Shown here piece after piece: positions 1 to 11,589 of a stretch of 64,000 nt of DNA (position 1 is the first letter of the stretch; every line of letters starts with the position of its first letter). This DNA comes from Myxocyprinus asiaticus (taxonomy: Eukaryota; Chordata; Actinopteri; Cypriniformes; Catostomidae): NCBI RefSeq assembly GCF_019703515.2, contig NC_059358.1:46076594-46140593 (forward strand), written 5' to 3'. The notes beneath the pieces are model-generated. The model ran no database searches and was not told the origin of the DNA. It saw nothing but the letters and a program-made list of their open reading frames with translations. The translations under genes were made by a program, and so were the position numbers.

Positions 1-1362
1 CCCACCATGAGATTGGCTGAGGAGGGGGGAGGAGGAGTCTCGTCTCTGAGATCCATCGGCACTAATCCCGTGTGGGGGTATTCGTGCCGCAGCTGGACGC
101 CCAGGGGCAGGGGGGTCTGCCGCTGGAGCGCCAACCCTGCCAGAAAGGAACGGTGGACGGTGGTCATGACGACGGCCGTGCACACTGGACATGTGACCCA
201 GGAAACAAGAAACTGCTCTTTTGCTGAACCTTTGGGTACCGCAGCCTCTGGGGCATGTAGTGAAAAAAGAAACAAAAGATTCTCCTCCTGGCCCTCCACT
301 GGGAGATGGAGTGGTCTGTGCACCAGCTCCAGAGAGATGGGTCTCCTTGCCCCTGGGTCGCCCATCTCAGGGGCGCTTCGAAGCCTTCCACGGGTGGCGG
401 CCGGCCGTGAGATGGGGGGCGTCTACTTCCTGCGATGGGCTGGGCCATGGGGGCGGGCTACGGCAAAGCCGGAGATGTTGCTGCAGGGAGACACCTTGGC
501 GACGAACAGACGGGGTGTAGGATCTTGAGCCGTGCCGGGGCAGGATGTGCTTTATAGCCTCTGTCTGCTTCTTCACCGTTGAGAACTGCTGGACAAAGTC
601 CTTGATGGTGTCGCCAAACAGGCCAACCTGGGAGATGGGGGCGTCAAGGAACCGTGCCTTGTCGGCCTCTCACATCTCTACCAAGTTGAGCCAGAGGTGG
701 CGTTCCTGGACCACGAGAGTGGACATCGCCTGCCCGAGAGACCGCGCTGTGACCTTCGTCACCCGGAGAGTGAGGTCTGTCGCCGAGCGCAGTTCCTGCA
801 TCAATCCCGGGTCAGAACTACCCTCGTGCCATTCTTTTAGTGCCTTGGCTTGGTGTACTTGCAGGAGAGCCATGGTGTGCAGGGTGGAGGCGGCTTGTCC
901 AGCGGCACCGTAGGCCCTAGCCATCAGAGATGACGTAAACCTACAGGCCTTGGACGGGAGCTTTGGGCGCCTGCGCCAGGTGGCGGCACTCTGTGGACAC
1001 AAGTGCACCGCGAGCACCTTTTCCACCTGGGGGATCACAGAATACCCCCTGGCCGCTCCACCATCGAGGGTAGCGAGAGAGGGGGAGCTGAAAGATCGGG
1101 ATCGGGCAGTAAAAGGTGCCTCCCACAACCTTGTCAGCTCCTCGTGCACTTCCGGGAAGAAAGGAACGGGGACAGGGCGTGGCTGTGAACGGCGCCCTAA
1201 GCCCAGGAACCAATCGTTGAGCTGCGAGGGTTCAGGGGAGAGCGGAGGGTTCCACTGAATGCAACCGCTCGGCTCCGAAGAGAAAATCTGAATGAGTGGT
1301 TGCATACCAGCTCCTTTTATACCCGTATATCCGGGGAGTGGCATGCAAATTCCACTCGCCAA
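1..1362 (-). pseudogene. DIRS gag-like protein, degenerate, open at window edge
   Basis: Reading minus from 1362, one frame stays open to base 1 apart from two TGA stops at 670-672 and 367-369; the protein family continues in frame across both, so they are point mutations. Diagnostic stretches are PVPFFPEVHEELTR and DWFLG, shared with the gag regions at 3.9, 15.5 and 47.4 kb. The translated region between the stops reads QTEAIKHILPR, and the tail is rich in Pro, Arg and Ser. The first codons at 1362 lie in the promoter leader, so the genuine start is probably further downstream. In DIRS elements this product is the presumed structural (gag) protein. Two in-frame stops make it non-functional. 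Confidence 0.8.
1314..1321 (-). promoter_or_regulatory. TATA box of the DIRS terminal region
   Basis: TATAAAAG on the minus strand within gggTATAAAAGgagct. The same octamer in the same context occurs at 6440-6447(-), 15014-15021(+), 43715-43722(+), 44817-44824(+) and 48166-48173(-). Conservation across six copies and its position ahead of gag support a pol II core promoter. Confidence 0.75.
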
Positions 1363-1469
1363 TACTCATTGGCCTTTTTTCAAAAAAGCAGAGGTGTTTA
1401 GGGCTCCCAAGAGTGACCCCTAGTGTCACTACATCGACACAACATCGAGTGAGTGACAGATAGGGAACT

Positions 1470-2240
1470 AAGTTTCTTAGACATTCATCATTCAATCAAT
1501 CATAGCATCAATAGTTTTTTTTTTCCTATTTCGAAATGTGCATAAAGCTGGGCGTAATGATGGTTCAATTTGCATGTAAAAGGAAAGATTAGCACTATTG
1601 GCGAAATAGCTTGATAGTCAATATTGTGTAGAAATGAGAATTTATCAGATGAAATCAAGCTGTTGATGGTACGGACTTTTGTGGAAAAGACTAAATGCGA
1701 TGTGGAAGCTCATTTGTGGCTCAGTTTTTTTTTTTTTTTTTTTTAACAAATAAATAGAAATGTCAAGATAGAAATGGATAATACCCAATATGTTGGCTTG
1801 TGTTACTGAACTTTACAGTAGAATGCAGATGTCTGGTCTTCATCTAACCATAGAGGGTCCATGTCACAACTTGTTTGTTTAACCTTAATCAAGACCATTA
1901 TAAGCATCAATAGTTCTGTTTGCCCTACGTGTAATAATGGGTTTATTTGTGTATAGAAGTGAAAATTTGCAGTTTGCCTTAATTTGAAGCATTACTGGCA
2001 AAAAGCATTGACCTGTACATGTATATAAATGTGGTGATTTCGCCTGTCAATGTTCACTAAACTTGAACTAGAGTCGAAATCAGAAATTCTTTGCCACTGG
2101 AGGTCCATCACACGGAATTCACGATCTTGTGGATTCCAATTGTGATCACTGTGTTTTGTCTGCGGAAGTTCACCGTGCAAAGGTATGTCTGACGATGCCT
2201 TTAACAGAAGGTCCTAATGTGGTACTTAAGGGATCTCCTA
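1470..2240. other. Unannotated stretch
   Basis: AT-rich DNA with a T tract at about 1725-1744. I recognise no gene or repeat family in it. Confidence 0.5.
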
Positions 2241-2765
2241 TACATAGTACTGTGCAAAAGTCTTAGGCACATAAGATGTTTCATAAAAGCATTTGTCTTA
2301 AGATGGTTATTTATATCTTCAGCTTTAGTGTGTCAATAAGAACTATAAATGTTAGACTCCCAAACGTTACTTTTGCAAATAGAAAAGATTAGAATAGAAG
2401 AACAGGGAGCCCTGTAACAAATGCCCCCCCCCCCGAACGTCGTGTCAGTCTTGAGATTACATAAAGAGACAGAAGCAACTGAGACAGCCTAAATAGACAG
2501 AAGAACTGTGGCAAATTCTCCAAGAAGCTTGGAACATGCTATCTGTCAACAACCAAGAAAAACTGTGTCCAGGTGTACCTAGGAGAATTGGTGCTGTTTT
2601 AAAGGCAAAGGTGGTCACACCGAATGTTGATTTAGATTTTTTATGTTTACTGGACTTTGTATGACATTAAGTGATGAATGAAAACTATTTATGTCATTAT
2701 TTTTGAAGACATCCTCCCTATGCAACATTTTTCACAAGTGCCTAAAACTTTTGCACAGTACTGTA
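2241..2765 (+). mobile_element. Internally deleted Tc1-like transposon
   Basis: Both ends carry the inverted terminal repeat gtactgtgcaaaagt.ttaggcac (left about 2247-2275, right about 2738-2765), bordered by TA. Inside, about 2525-2625 reads on the plus strand as the C-terminal end of a Tc1-type transposase: AWNMLSVNNQEKL, then VPRRIGAVLKAKGGHT. The catalytic core is missing and the element is only about 525 bp against about 1.6 kb for a full Tc1, so it could move only with enzyme from elsewhere. A second, 3'-truncated copy lies at 13316-13781. Confidence 0.85.
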
Positions 2766-3059
2766 TGTCCAATATTTATGGTGGTAACAAATCTCAGTAC
2801 TCAAGCGGGTAATAGAGTTACCTTCAAAAGTTTGTGCCATTTCACTGCATGTGTTGTTATAAGGTAAGTTGCTATAAATACTGTTTATTGACCTTAACAT
2901 AATTGCTCAGCAATATTCTTTTCAAATTGTTGCTCCGTCATGACAGTAGTTGACTTGAGAGAAGAGAAATCTCACTGTAGAAGTGGACATTTTAGCTCCG
3001 CTTGCGGCAACGTTGTTACTACAATGCGTATTTGGGTTGCAATATGAATTGTGTTCTGA
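2766..3059. other. Unannotated stretch
   Basis: AT-rich spacer between the Tc1-like element and the SINE-like repeat; nothing recognised. Confidence 0.5.
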
Positions 3060-3300
3060 AACATTTTTTATTTTATTTTTTACATTTTTATCCCCCTTTT
3101 CTCCCCAATTTGGAATGCCCAATTCCCACTACTTAGTAAGTCCTCGCGGAGGCACAGTTACTCACCTCAGAACGGGTGGCGGAGGACAAGTCCCAGTTGC
3201 CTCCGCTTCTGAGACTGTCAATCCATGCATCTTATCACATGGCTCATTGTGCATGACACCGTGGAGACTCCCAGCAAGTGGAGACTCATGCTATTCTCCT
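3060..3300 (-). repeat. SINE-like interspersed repeat, 5'-truncated
   Basis: On the minus strand a GC-richer body (about 3110-3300) ends in an A-rich tail (reverse complement of 3060-3100). The body, with ggtggcggaggacaagtccc, resembles a dispersed repeat common in cyprinid genomes. The head that would carry the tRNA-like promoter is missing because the DIRS element begins there. Family assignment is from memory of similar repeats, not a search. Confidence 0.55.
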
Positions 3301-3339
3301 AAGAGCGGCACACACGGAACGTCTTTTTGAAGATGTGTC

Positions 3340-4245
3340 TTTCTAAAGATGCTTTTCTGATTGTGTGTTATTCCTGGTTGCGCTCATTATCTCTCGCCTT
3401 CTGACGGTCACGATCACTGTTTTTCGTGTCTGGGCACTGCTCACGCGGAGACAGCATTCATGGATGGTCATGTTCTCATTGCGAGGACATGTCCATGGCA
3501 ACTTTGCAGTCGCAGCTCGCCTTCGTAAGAAAGCAAGCCACCCCAGAGGCTCCCCGCCTTTTACCCACGGGTATGAGGCCAGTGCGGCTAGCACTGGGGA
3601 CGATTTGGGGACGCCAATTGGGTATCCGGGTATCCCCTCGTGGACCTCCCATTCCCCAGCACGCTTGTCTGCCCCGATCGGGTTTCCAGATGAGTCCGCC
3701 GGCTTGTCTCACGGCGAGTTTGACCTCTTATTCGGAACCCGTGAAAGTGATGCGCTCTCGAGCGCAGCATCGGAGAGCGGGCTCGTCCAGTCGGAAGCCT
3801 CAGCTGGGCTCCACCCTTCGGGGACGATTGACCAGTCACAGGCAGACGTGGAGATAACGACATGCTTTCCCAGGCAGCCACGGTTGTCAGCTAGAGTGGA
3901 ACCCTCTGCTCTTTGCTCTGAACCCTCGAGGCTCGGTGATTGGTTCCTGGGCTCACAGCACCGCTCAAAGCCATGGCCCGCCCCCGTTCCTTTCTTCCCG
4001 GAAGTGCATGAAGAGCTGACAAGGTCACAGGAGGCACTTTTTACTGCCCGGTCCCAATCTTTTCAGCTTCCCCGCCCTCACTACCCTCGATGGCGGGGCG
4101 GCCAAGGGCTATTTGGCAATCTCCCAGTGGATAAAGGCGTTCACGGTGCACCTATGCCCACAGAGCGCTGCCACCTGGCGCAGGTGCCCAAAGCCCCCTT
4201 CCAAGGCCTGTAGGTTTACATCGTCTCTGATGGCCAAGGCCTACG
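3340..4245 (+). pseudogene. DIRS gag-like protein with frameshifts
   Basis: The longest open frame is 3365-4213 (282 codons), but it is a patchwork of family frames. Near the start another frame gives the conserved Cys/His region (CVIPGC, then DGHDHC.SCLG), and the finger-like SCSHCEDM stretch is in the frame starting about 3426. PVPFFPEVHEELTR occurs at about residues 207-220. By comparison with the copy at 670-1362, one shift lies near 4070 and an extra T near 4200 puts the conserved 'aaggcctgtaggtttac' out of frame and makes the stop at 4213. The protein is the presumed DIRS structural protein and is broken here. Confidence 0.75.
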
Positions 4246-4255
4246 GTGCACAAAT

Positions 4256-5460
4256 ATGCGTTTTCCCCCAGTGAGCCTACTTGCACAGACCCTGTGCAAG
4301 GTCAGGGAGGACGAAGAGCAGGTCATCCTGGTAGCACCCTACTGGCCGACCCAGGCGTGGTTCCGGACCTCACACTCCTCGTGACAGCCCCCCCGGCGAA
4401 TTCCCCCGAGGAAGGATCTTCTTTCTTAGGGATGGGGCACCATCTGGCACCCGCGCCCAGACCTCTGGAATCTCCATGTCTGGTCCCTGGATGGGACACG
4501 GAAGACCTAAGCAGTCTGCGGTGGTAGACTCGATCACTCAGGCAAGGGCCCCCTCTACGAAGCGCCGGTATGCCTTTAAGTGGCGTCTGTTTGCTAAGTG
4601 GTGTTCTTCCCGTCAGAAAGACCCCCAGAGATGCGCAGTCGGATCAGTGCTTTCCTTCCTGCAGGAGAGGTTGGAAGGGAGGCTGTCCCCTTCCACCTTG
4701 AAGGTGTACGTTGCCGCCATAGCAGCACACCATGACGCAGTCGACGGTAAGTCCTTAGGGAAGCACAACCTGATCATCAGGTTCCTAAGAGACGCCAGGA
4801 GGCTGAATCCCTCCAGACCGTGCCTCGTTCCCTCATCGGAACTCTCTGTAGTCCTTCAGGGTCTATAGAGAGCCCCCTTTGAGCCTTTGCAGTCAGCCGA
4901 GCTTAAGGCACTCTTCTTGAAGACTGCTCTCCTGACTGCGCTCACTTCCATCAAGAGGGTAGGTGACCTGCAAGCGTTCTCTGTCAGTGAAACGTGCCTG
5001 GAGTTCGGTCCGGGTTACTCTCACGTGATCCTGAGACCCTGACCGACTATGTGCCCAAGGTTCCCACCACCCCTTTAGGGACAAGGTGGTGAACCTGCAA
5101 GCGCTGCCCCAGGAGGAGACAGACCCAGCCCTGTCGTCGCTGTGTCCGGTGCGCGCTTTACGCATCTATTTGGATCGCACGCAGAGCTTTAGAATCTCTG
5201 AGCAGCTCTTTGTCTGCTTTGGTGCACATCAGAAAGGAAGCGCTGTCTCCAAACAGAGGATCACCCACTGGCTCATTGACGCCATAACTATGGCATATGT
5301 CACCCAGGACATGCCGCCCCCGGTAGGGCTACAAGCCCATTCTACCAGGGGTGTAGCGGCTTCCTGGGCCCTGGCCAGGGGTGCCTCTCTAACAGACATT
5401 TGCAGAGCAACGGGCTGAGCAACACCTGTGCAAGGTTCTACAACCTCCGGGTGGAACCGG
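4256..5460 (+). pseudogene. DIRS pol remnant: end of RNase H region plus tyrosine recombinase
   Basis: About 4256-4400 gives the last part of pol (LAQTLCKVREDEEQ, then VAPYWPTQAW). The recombinase follows. Frame 4476-4868 holds the N-terminal SAM-like domain (ARAPSTKRRYAFKWRLFAKW). After a TAG stop, the same family continues with the first catalytic Arg in SIKRVGDL (about 4957). The HxxR box is HSTRG at 5338-5349, in frame 5086-5418. A TGA at 5416 then ends that frame, and the nucleophile region ARFYNLRV (Tyr codon 5439-5441) is in another frame. The R..HxxR..Y tetrad is therefore all recognisable but split by at least three lesions. The enzyme would integrate the circular DIRS DNA intermediate. 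Confidence 0.85.
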
Positions 5461-6289
5461 TTTCATCCCAGGTACGCAACACAAGCGGATGAGCCCGGGA
5501 TAGCTGGCCAGGTGTATTGCTTGCACATAGCACTTTCCACCTCCCTTGGAGCTGAAGACGTGCGCCATTAATTCCCAGTAGTGTTCACTAACTTTGTTCC
5601 CTGGTTGACTTCCTCCAAGCCCTGTGGCAGTCGAGTTTTCGGAGAGATTCGCTGCCAGCCCAGTACACACACTAACTAAGAGCCCTGTTCTGGGGTAGGT
5701 GCTCCGCATGTGGCGGTTCCCTATAAGGCTAACCCCATGCGATTATATATCTTCCACTAATTCGTTTCCCTGTTGGCAAACTGCATCTTCCTTGGGCAGA
5801 GCCCAATGTTTGTAGTAACTCCTACCCTATTGGGCAGGATCTACCTTGAAGACTCTCCACATGGTTGGAAAGACCATGTGACATATTCTTCCACTTAAAT
5901 ATCCCCCCTCTCTTTGGGCGAGGTGTGGTCTCCGCTGTGTCTTCCCCTTGGGAGGGACACCCCCCGACTAGACCTGGCGGCCCAGTCGGATAATCCCCCT
6001 TCTTTTTTAGGGAGTGGAAATAAAGAAGGGGAAAAGAGGCCACGACTGGGTTAAACTGTCTCTATCTTTTGGGTAGTCGACTTGTCCCCAAAAAGGGCCG
6101 TTCGACACTCATAACTATGTTGGGGGAGGTTACGTGTCGACCTGGTGTGCTGGCTATGAGTCACACAGTAGTCTGCCCACCACACACCGCCAGTTCACGT
6201 AACACAGTTCAGTCAATTGTAGCGTTTCGTATAGGGACCCCTAGTGTCACTACATCGACACAACTTCGAGTGAGTGACAGATAGGGAAC
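5461..6289 (+). repeat. DIRS 3' non-coding region and terminal inverted repeat
   Basis: No coding frame. It ends with gtgtcactacatcgacacaac and gagtgagtgacagatagggaacg, the inverse of the 5' ends of the copies at 1469 and 14867. DIRS elements usually also have an internal region complementary to their ends; it should lie here but I did not resolve its limits. Confidence 0.7.
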
Positions 6290-6616
6290 GTCATGGTTAC
6301 TTATGTAACATCTGTTCCCTGATGGAGGGAACGAGACGTTGTGTCCCTCCTGCCACAACGCTGAACTACCCGCTGAAATGGCCGGACCTTATATCGGCTC
6401 CTCAGCATAAAACCTGAATGAGTGGTTGAATACCAGCTCCTTTTATACCCGTATGTCTGGGGGAGTGGCATGCAAATACCACTCGCCAATTTTCAATGGC
6501 CTTTTATCAAAGACCAGAGGTGTCTCGGGCTCCCAAGAGTGACCCCTAGTGTCACTACATCGACACAACGTCTCGTTCCCTCCACCAGGGAACGGAGGTT
6601 ACACAAGTAACCATGA
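6290..6616 (-). mobile_element. ~330-bp TATA-bearing DIRS-related element with terminal inverted repeats
   Basis: Both ends carry nearly the same ~55-bp inverted repeat, starting gtcatggttactt.tgtaac and containing ttccctg.tggagggaacgag. The interior is a DIRS-type leader in minus orientation, with TATAAAAG at 6440-6447, and no coding frame. It could be a solo DIRS end or a small non-autonomous derivative. Related pieces lie at 43549-43783 and 44779-44975. Confidence 0.7.
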
Positions 6617-9109
6617 CATTTCACTGTTTTATTGAAGCATTTGACTCTTTGGATTTACCACCCAAACTTAACATGCACATTTGTATTTGTCTGCAGGAGA
6701 TGCACTGAAAGTGCAAAGATGTGAAGAATGTAAGTATTTGTCTGCTACGAGCCCGTAGAGGCGTTGCAAGAAATGAGAAAAAATGTGAGCTGTGAGCTAG
6801 TTGAGGGCTATCTATTTGGAGACAAATAGGTATGAAAAATGCATTATACCATAATTATTGTGAGAAAATTATATGTCATCAATAACAGTTCACTTTCTCA
6901 AGTTAGGCTGATTGCGATTATACCAATTGTGAACCACACTGGAGACCACATGTGCCATACCCCAGATCACTGTTTTCAAAGTCTGTTTGACTCAAGTAAC
7001 TTTAGTCTGCACCAGCAAACCTCAGCCAAGTTCAGAAAACAGCTTAACCCTAAGGGTGAATTCGCATTAGCACTTTTGGTGTGCACCAGGGTTCATTTGA
7101 CATTAAAGTTTGGTTAATTTGTTTGTTTGGTGTAGATGCTTTTTTCGAACTCTAGTGTGCACCTGCGAACCGAATCCGAGTGTGTTTTAAAGGTGGTTTG
7201 GGATACACTTCATGTGAACTCCAGTATGGTTCGCTGTTGATGAAATATAATTTGCGTCTTTGCATGCTCCAAATTTAAATTATTGTAGTATAATGCAATC
7301 CTCATCCACCTTCAGAGAGCACCTCAAATTCTTTCAACACATACACTGGCTCATGGCAGAAAAATGCTTATGTTCTTTACATCTTTGCACATTGAATGCA
7401 TCTGTGGCAGACAAACTTAAGTGCTGTTGTGTGCAAGAAAAGTTTTGATGGTAAATCTAAATGAACATTACTAACAAGGTCGATCAGTGTCTTCTACTGA
7501 CTTTTTACCTAGTTACTCAAGTTGATGATGCAATCGTACCATAGCTCAGACCCAAGCAATATGATGTGAACAGAGACCAGCGGAGGCAGGTGGAGGGGGG
7601 AGGAAACACTCGGGTTTCGGACAAAGCGATCAAACCAAGTTTGAAAGCCCCCATAAGGAAACAAATGAACTCAGACATTAAACAGTCTTAGGTTTGCACC
7701 AAAAGTTTAGCATTTGCTCTGTATTGCTGCACACTTATTTCCCTCTCTGCGGTTCTGTGTTGCTATATTTCCTCTGCTTTTCTTCCTGCAACCACAACAG
7801 GCATGGCTTACTAAAGTCTGTATGAGAGAATCTATGATTGGCAAAACAAAACATCTTCTTTGTTACTACATGCTGAATTATGACCGTGTCCCCATTCCGT
7901 CATCAGTAGCAATCTCCTGCTTTGTAAACACTGCATCAGGCCATTTAGGCTGGACAGACACTTTGTTTCCACATAGTTTAAATACAGTTGACACAGCAAC
8001 CACTCAGACTATTGACTAAATGTAAAATTGGTAGATCCGTACATAGCATTTGACAGGACATGTTCAATTATTTATTTTACCTATTGATTTTTTTTCCTGC
8101 TGGACAGGTTGTTCAAAGGAAAGTAAAAGCTCTTGCTGTTTTTACTCCTGTGCCCATAGTCTAAACTCCGAAAAGACTGTGTACTGTGGGTATGTCTCCA
8201 GTTCTTTATCCACTTAATTTAAAGACTAGATTGTACATAAATGTGACCTATCTTACCTGCCTACAAAATTAGTAGTGAAGGTTTTAAGTGTTAGTGTCTG
8301 AAGATCTGTTTTTAGCATCTGCTTAGGGAGTAGCCTATATGTTCTTTTGCTTGAAATACAGAAGATGAGGATGAACCTAGTAATTTCTCTACCACAAGCT
8401 AATTTTTTGGGACTACCAAAACTTGTCAGACTGTTCTCCATCTATCTCAGTTTTGAAGGAAAATTAGTTCCTTGCTAAAATATTAATCCTCTTTTACAGA
8501 TTCTAAATCCAGTTTTCTAATCTGTGCCTCATTAAAAATGTATACTGGGACATGCTTTATTTGAATGGAGTGGAAGTTGGAGACATGGCAGGGTACACAT
8601 GCCAGCAGTGTGGCAAGAGATGCCAGACAGAGAGGCTTACAGAGCTCAGGGGTTTGGTCACTGGATTTACATGGTTGAACACAAGGAATTCTGGTGAGCT
8701 TAGCATTTGATGAAATATATGCTTTGAAAACAAATGCCATTCAAAGAACATGTAACCTAGAAATGTTTTGTGAGGAGGTCTGAAGATGCACTTCTTGAAA
8801 AATCCTTGATGAACCTGCCTCTTCCAACAAAATGCTAACTCCCACCCACCCCCCACTCCTACTGAGAGTACAACATTGTGGGCTTTTTCATATTTGAAAA
8901 GAACCAAAGAATCACTTAAAAAGTAGCAAATTCTTACTTTAAGGACAAAAAGTGAACCAAGTGAAAAAGAACTCTTTGCATTTACAGTTTAGTTGTAATA
9001 GCGTCACACCTAACTTTCCATTCAAGTTGTTTTTGGTGTTTTCACCAAACTCAGAACTCTTAAAGGTGGTTTTCATACTGGGCACATTTTCTGCCATCCG
9101 AATCTAAGT
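6617..9109. other. Long stretch without recognisable genes
   Basis: Open frames here are short and random-looking. One 33-base candidate exon (6697-6729) is listed separately. About 7054-7240 (gtgcaccagggttca, ttttaaaggtggtttggg) and 7550-7620 resemble pieces of short fish DNA transposons, but I could not find paired ends. Confidence 0.4.
6697..6729 (+). other. Candidate 33-nt exon
   Basis: A polypyrimidine-like run and ctgcag precede the segment, and a consensus donor gtaagt follows at 6730. Only one of the three phases is open, reading DALKVQRCEE with two bases before and one after. Splice-like flanks of this quality occur by chance in a window this large, so this is suggestive only. Confidence 0.2.
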
Positions 9110-9792
9110 GCGATTGTTCCCAGCATCCCCCACAGCACTGTTCTGGTTTCAGACTCACATATGATTCTGTTGAACCCTGGTACTTTTCCGTCATCAACTT
9201 GCATCAGCACAAACATGCACATGATGGAAAACACAACGTAGGCCACTATATTTGTGTGTTTTTTATTAATTTGGTGTCTTCATGTGCACCAGATTGAACG
9301 ACATGTACAAGTTGATTTCTCACCCATGCGAACCATGCCACAGTTCCATTGCAACCGATGTAAAACAGCTTGCACATGTGTTTTTGATGATTTAAGCATG
9401 ATGACATCATCTGTTTCACAATCACACACATGCACCGTTAGTGGCAAGGGAATGTTGTGGGACACAGAAGAGGTGAGGTGCCTTTTATGTACATGCATGA
9501 GTGAGCGTGCAACCAGCTGTGTCCTCAAAAAAGGTTGTGAGCATCACTGCCTTCTGGACATGTACAACTGCTGAATTATGGCATGGAATGCACAGAGGTG
9601 TCATGCACTCTGTTGGGCATAATGACACCATATTAATAATAAAAAAACACAAACTAGCAATCAGAGTTGTGTTCTCCATCATGTGCATCTTTGTGATTAC
9701 GCAAGTTGATGACGGAAAAGAACCGGGGTTCAACATAATTATATGCAAATCTAAAACCAGAGAAACGCTGTGAGGGATGCCGGGAACAATAG
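9110..9792. mobile_element. ~690-bp giant foldback (near-complete inverted repeat)
   Basis: The left arm starts gttcccagcatccc (9116) and the right arm ends gggatgccgggaac (9786). They match as inverted copies for at least 120 bases (ccgtcatcaacttgc and gcaagttgatgacgg are landmarks). Weaker matching continues inward past ttttttatta.t..tggtgtc to near the centre at about 9450. Long-arm palindromes like this are typical of foldback-type non-autonomous DNA transposons. The 124- to 320-base open frames inside are mirror images and not genes. No target duplication was resolved. Confidence 0.75.
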
Positions 9793-11580
9793 CTCACATC
9801 AGTCAGCAAGCGGTTTCTTTAAAATCATCAGCATTGTCTCTCACTCCATGATCACTCGGATTACTACTACTACATTACAGCTGGGAAATACAGTTGAACT
9901 AACAGCTTCAGCATTAATAACTATAAGTAATTGCATATACGCTTACCTGATACTACTGGATATCGGAGTGTTCACGTTGGGAAATGTAAACATTCAACAT
10001 AGTGAAGGAGTACTCACCGGCTTTCTGTAGCAAGTTAACACTACACAACAGGTGTGAAATAAAATTAAACAGCTAAAGCTTTACTGCTCATACTGCTTGG
10101 GAGTCATGACAGACAAAGGTAATCACACTCTCTCTACCTCTCTCTCTCTCTCTCTCTCTCAGACACACATCCTTTTTCTCCAATGACTTGTTTGAAATAG
10201 CCCAAGCTGTCGGTTCTAGTCCTAAAATAACATTCTCGAATTAGTAATGGAGGCTTGGGAGCATCTTTTGAACCATCAATGGCAGATCCTGATCCCTGGC
10301 ATAAGAAAGTAGTTCCACAAGTGAATTTTTTTTTGTGACAGCCCTTAGTTTTTCCTCATTTTGACACTTCAAGATGGTCTAAGTTTTGTTCACTTTAAAA
10401 GGATCTGAGTTCTTTTAGAGGGTTCACATATCAGCCAAAATTCTTTCAAATCCCTGATTTCAAATCCCTGACAACAAAGTGTGAAAACTAAGATATAAGT
10501 AACCTAAATGCTACTTGGAAACCGAACTTACAGCATAACTTTCAAACATAGAGTTCATCAGGTTGTGCCATATACCATACTGTCCATTATTTTTAGCTAT
10601 TCTATAAATAATAATAACCTTGTCCTACATACTGTATGTTCCGCACGTGGCTTTTTCACAGGTCTTTGTCACAAAAAGGCTGTGTCCTCCCTTGGGCATC
10701 TTTTCTGTCTTGCCCCTTCACAAAATCTATATTCACAGGTAAAAAATAAATCCCTGACCGATTGAGTGCTGTATTTCAGGTTACAGAGTTCTACAGTGAT
10801 AGATGGATTGACTCTCTGTATCGATGGAGGCATTGATTGATGGATGAATGAAGCTGTGGATGAATAACATTTGCATGGTTGAAATGGCAATGTAACTGAA
10901 GTGATCACATTGACTCATTGGATTATTCTATTAGAAAGTCTGAGCTTGACTGTGGGCGGCCTGCACTTTCTCCCTCTCGCTCTCTTTCTGTTTGCTGCTG
11001 GTATACCTCCCTTCTCCATTATAATTGTAAAAGAGTACATTCTGAAATATCTTGTGATCTTGATTAGTCAGTGTGTTGAATATAATTCTTATGCAAGGCA
11101 TGTGCAATACACATGCAACATTTATGAACAAGTGCTCATTATTTGAATAAGAGCAAATGTCTGGAGACTGATAAGGCATACACAATTGCAAATGCTGCAA
11201 AAGGTAAAGTGAGTCATGTATTGTTAAAATACTTTCTCCTATCAAATTTGTAACTATACATTTAAAGTATATAGGTATAACACAGTCTCACAACTCGTAA
11301 TAATTTGGACAATATGGCAAAATCAATAAGACACCATACGGCTTGACTCTACATTTTATTTCCATACAAACAGACCAGTCAACAAAAATAATTTCAAATC
11401 AATACAATACAAGCTGCATATTATAGCTAGTCTCCTATTTAACACTTTATTTTAAGAAAGGAAATGTCAGTGAACAAACTTACTCATTCCATATTTATTT
11501 CCGCAATACAAATGACTGGTGTAGGTCAATATGCTTTCCTCGTCTCATTCCAAACCCCACTGTTTTCTTTCTTTTGTGGA
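9793..11580. other. Unannotated stretch with a (TC)n tract
   Basis: Contains a (TC)n microsatellite at about 10130-10160. Otherwise no gene, exon or repeat family recognised. Confidence 0.45.
10130..10160. repeat. (TC)n microsatellite
   Basis: About 15 TC units with one 'ac' interruption. Confidence 0.9.
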
Positions 11581-11589
11581 TCACAAAAT

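Larger units (their letters stand above)
1..1469 (-). mobile_element. DIRS-like retrotransposon fragment, 5' end and gag
   Basis: The right edge (about 1420-1469) carries the terminal inverted repeat shared by all DIRS-like copies here, with a cgacacaac core and gagtgagtgacag. Left of it, on the minus strand, come a TATA-type leader and a gag-like reading frame that runs off the window edge. Only the 5' end is in the window, so presence of pol cannot be judged. DIRS elements use a tyrosine recombinase and are bounded by inverted repeats, not ordinary LTRs. Confidence 0.85.
3301..6289 (+). mobile_element. DIRS-like retrotransposon, RT-deleted but with tyrosine recombinase
   Basis: The order on the plus strand is gag (to about 4245), an abrupt join to the end of pol (from about 4256), a tyrosine recombinase (about 4476-5460), a long 3' region and the terminal inverted repeat (about 6232-6289). 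The left inverted repeat and leader are missing. The gag-to-pol join removes the whole reverse transcriptase and most of RNase H. It is the only copy in the window retaining the recombinase. The 3' terminus abuts a TATA-bearing element at 6290. Confidence 0.85.

Noticed and set aside
9254..9773. Several 80- to 106-codon frames on both strands
   Set aside because: They are mirror images produced by the foldback; no family match.
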